Shown here: piece after piece, positions 13,727-13,811 of the stretch | How positions within the stretch are numbered: the stretch's first letter is position 1 | How the letters are laid out: every line of letters begins with the position of its first letter | Assembly (NCBI GenBank): GCA_964537395.1 | Contig: CAZIBN010000082.1 | Coordinates: 1 to 13,811 of the forward strand | DNA from: GWA2-66-18 sp964537395 | GTDB taxonomy: Bacteria; Elusimicrobiota; Elusimicrobia; UBA1565; UBA9628 | Direction: 5' to 3' | Length of the DNA: 13,811 bases | The notes under the pieces: model-generated | The model's input: only the letters and a program-made list of their open reading frames with translations | Told to the model about the DNA's origin: nothing | The model's database searches: none | Translations under genes and position numbers: made by a program

Positions 13727-13811
13727 ATGAAAACGATCTCGCTGATTCTTCTCCTGAGCGCCGCGCCCGCCGCGGCGATGGACCTGTCCGCCGCCGCCGA
13801 CGCGGCGGTCG
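13727..13811 (+). CDS. Exported protein, N-terminal fragment only
   Basis: The frame is open to the window end, giving 28 residues. It begins with a clear Sec signal peptide: MKT, a hydrophobic ISLILLL core and an AAPAAA cleavage region, so the mature protein probably starts at MDLSAAADAAV. The TAAGGGG at 13711-13717, about 9 bases upstream, serves as ribosome-binding site. The mature part is too short to assign. An LSAAADAAV opening would be compatible with an outer membrane efflux protein, but also with many others. It follows the sigma/anti-sigma pair behind a shared ECF-type element, so it is a likely regulon member. Confidence 0.7.
   Translation, partial: MKTISLILLLSAAPAAAMDLSAAADAAV

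Noticed and set aside
1..13811. Insertion sequences, CRISPR arrays, tRNA or rRNA genes.
   Set aside because: No transposase-like product, regularly spaced repeats or recognisable structural RNA sequence was seen. The only dispersed repeat is the pair of 28-bp promoter-like elements.

Overview
This is a GC-rich (about two thirds by eye), gene-dense bacterial chromosome segment. It has type IV pilus/type II secretion ATPases, a TolC-type outer-membrane channel and a periplasmic amidase, so the host has a Gram-negative envelope. The mix (PilT/PilB motors, a DUF6132-like protein, an ECF sigma factor with a zinc anti-sigma factor) would suit a phylum such as Elusimicrobiota or a deltaproteobacterium-like lineage. 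That placement is inference only. I see no mobile element, tRNA, rRNA or CRISPR array.

Region 1 (1-6403, + strand) is a pilus/secretion motor operon. It holds the 3' part of a pilT-like retraction ATPase, a PilB/GspE-like assembly ATPase whose N-terminus carries an intact response-regulator receiver domain, a TPR protein, a soluble PAS histidine kinase and a membrane-anchored SAM methyltransferase of the cyclopropane-synthase type. Three of the four junctions are stop/start overlaps (ATGA or GTGA) and the fourth is a 4-base gap, so these genes are very probably co-expressed. The kinase has no separate response regulator in view, and the receiver sits on the motor. The simplest reading is a phosphorelay that acts directly on the pilus extension/secretion ATPase.

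Region 2 (6311-6699) contains a likely small minus-strand gene that overlaps the methyltransferase 3' end, and the control region of the next operon. That region has a strong sigma-70 promoter with a 34-bp nested palindrome over its -10 and start site.

Region 3 (6700-12189) is a TetR-controlled tripartite exporter operon: TetR repressor, TolC-like channel, membrane-fusion protein, FtsX/DevC-type permease and DevA/MacB-type ATPase. A secreted N-acetylmuramoyl-L-alanine amidase follows 5 bp later. Junctions are overlapping or nearly so throughout.

Region 4 (12190-13811) looks like a small stress regulon: thioredoxin plus a DUF6132-like membrane protein, an ECF sigma factor that appears to be translated from a leaderless mRNA, its soluble zinc anti-sigma factor, and the start of an exported protein. 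The thioredoxin gene and the exported-protein gene share a 28-bp upstream element with the layout of an ECF promoter. The anti-sigma factor has the Cys/His spacing of the redox sensor RsrA. Together these suggest a SigR/RsrA-like thiol-stress circuit with a local regulon.
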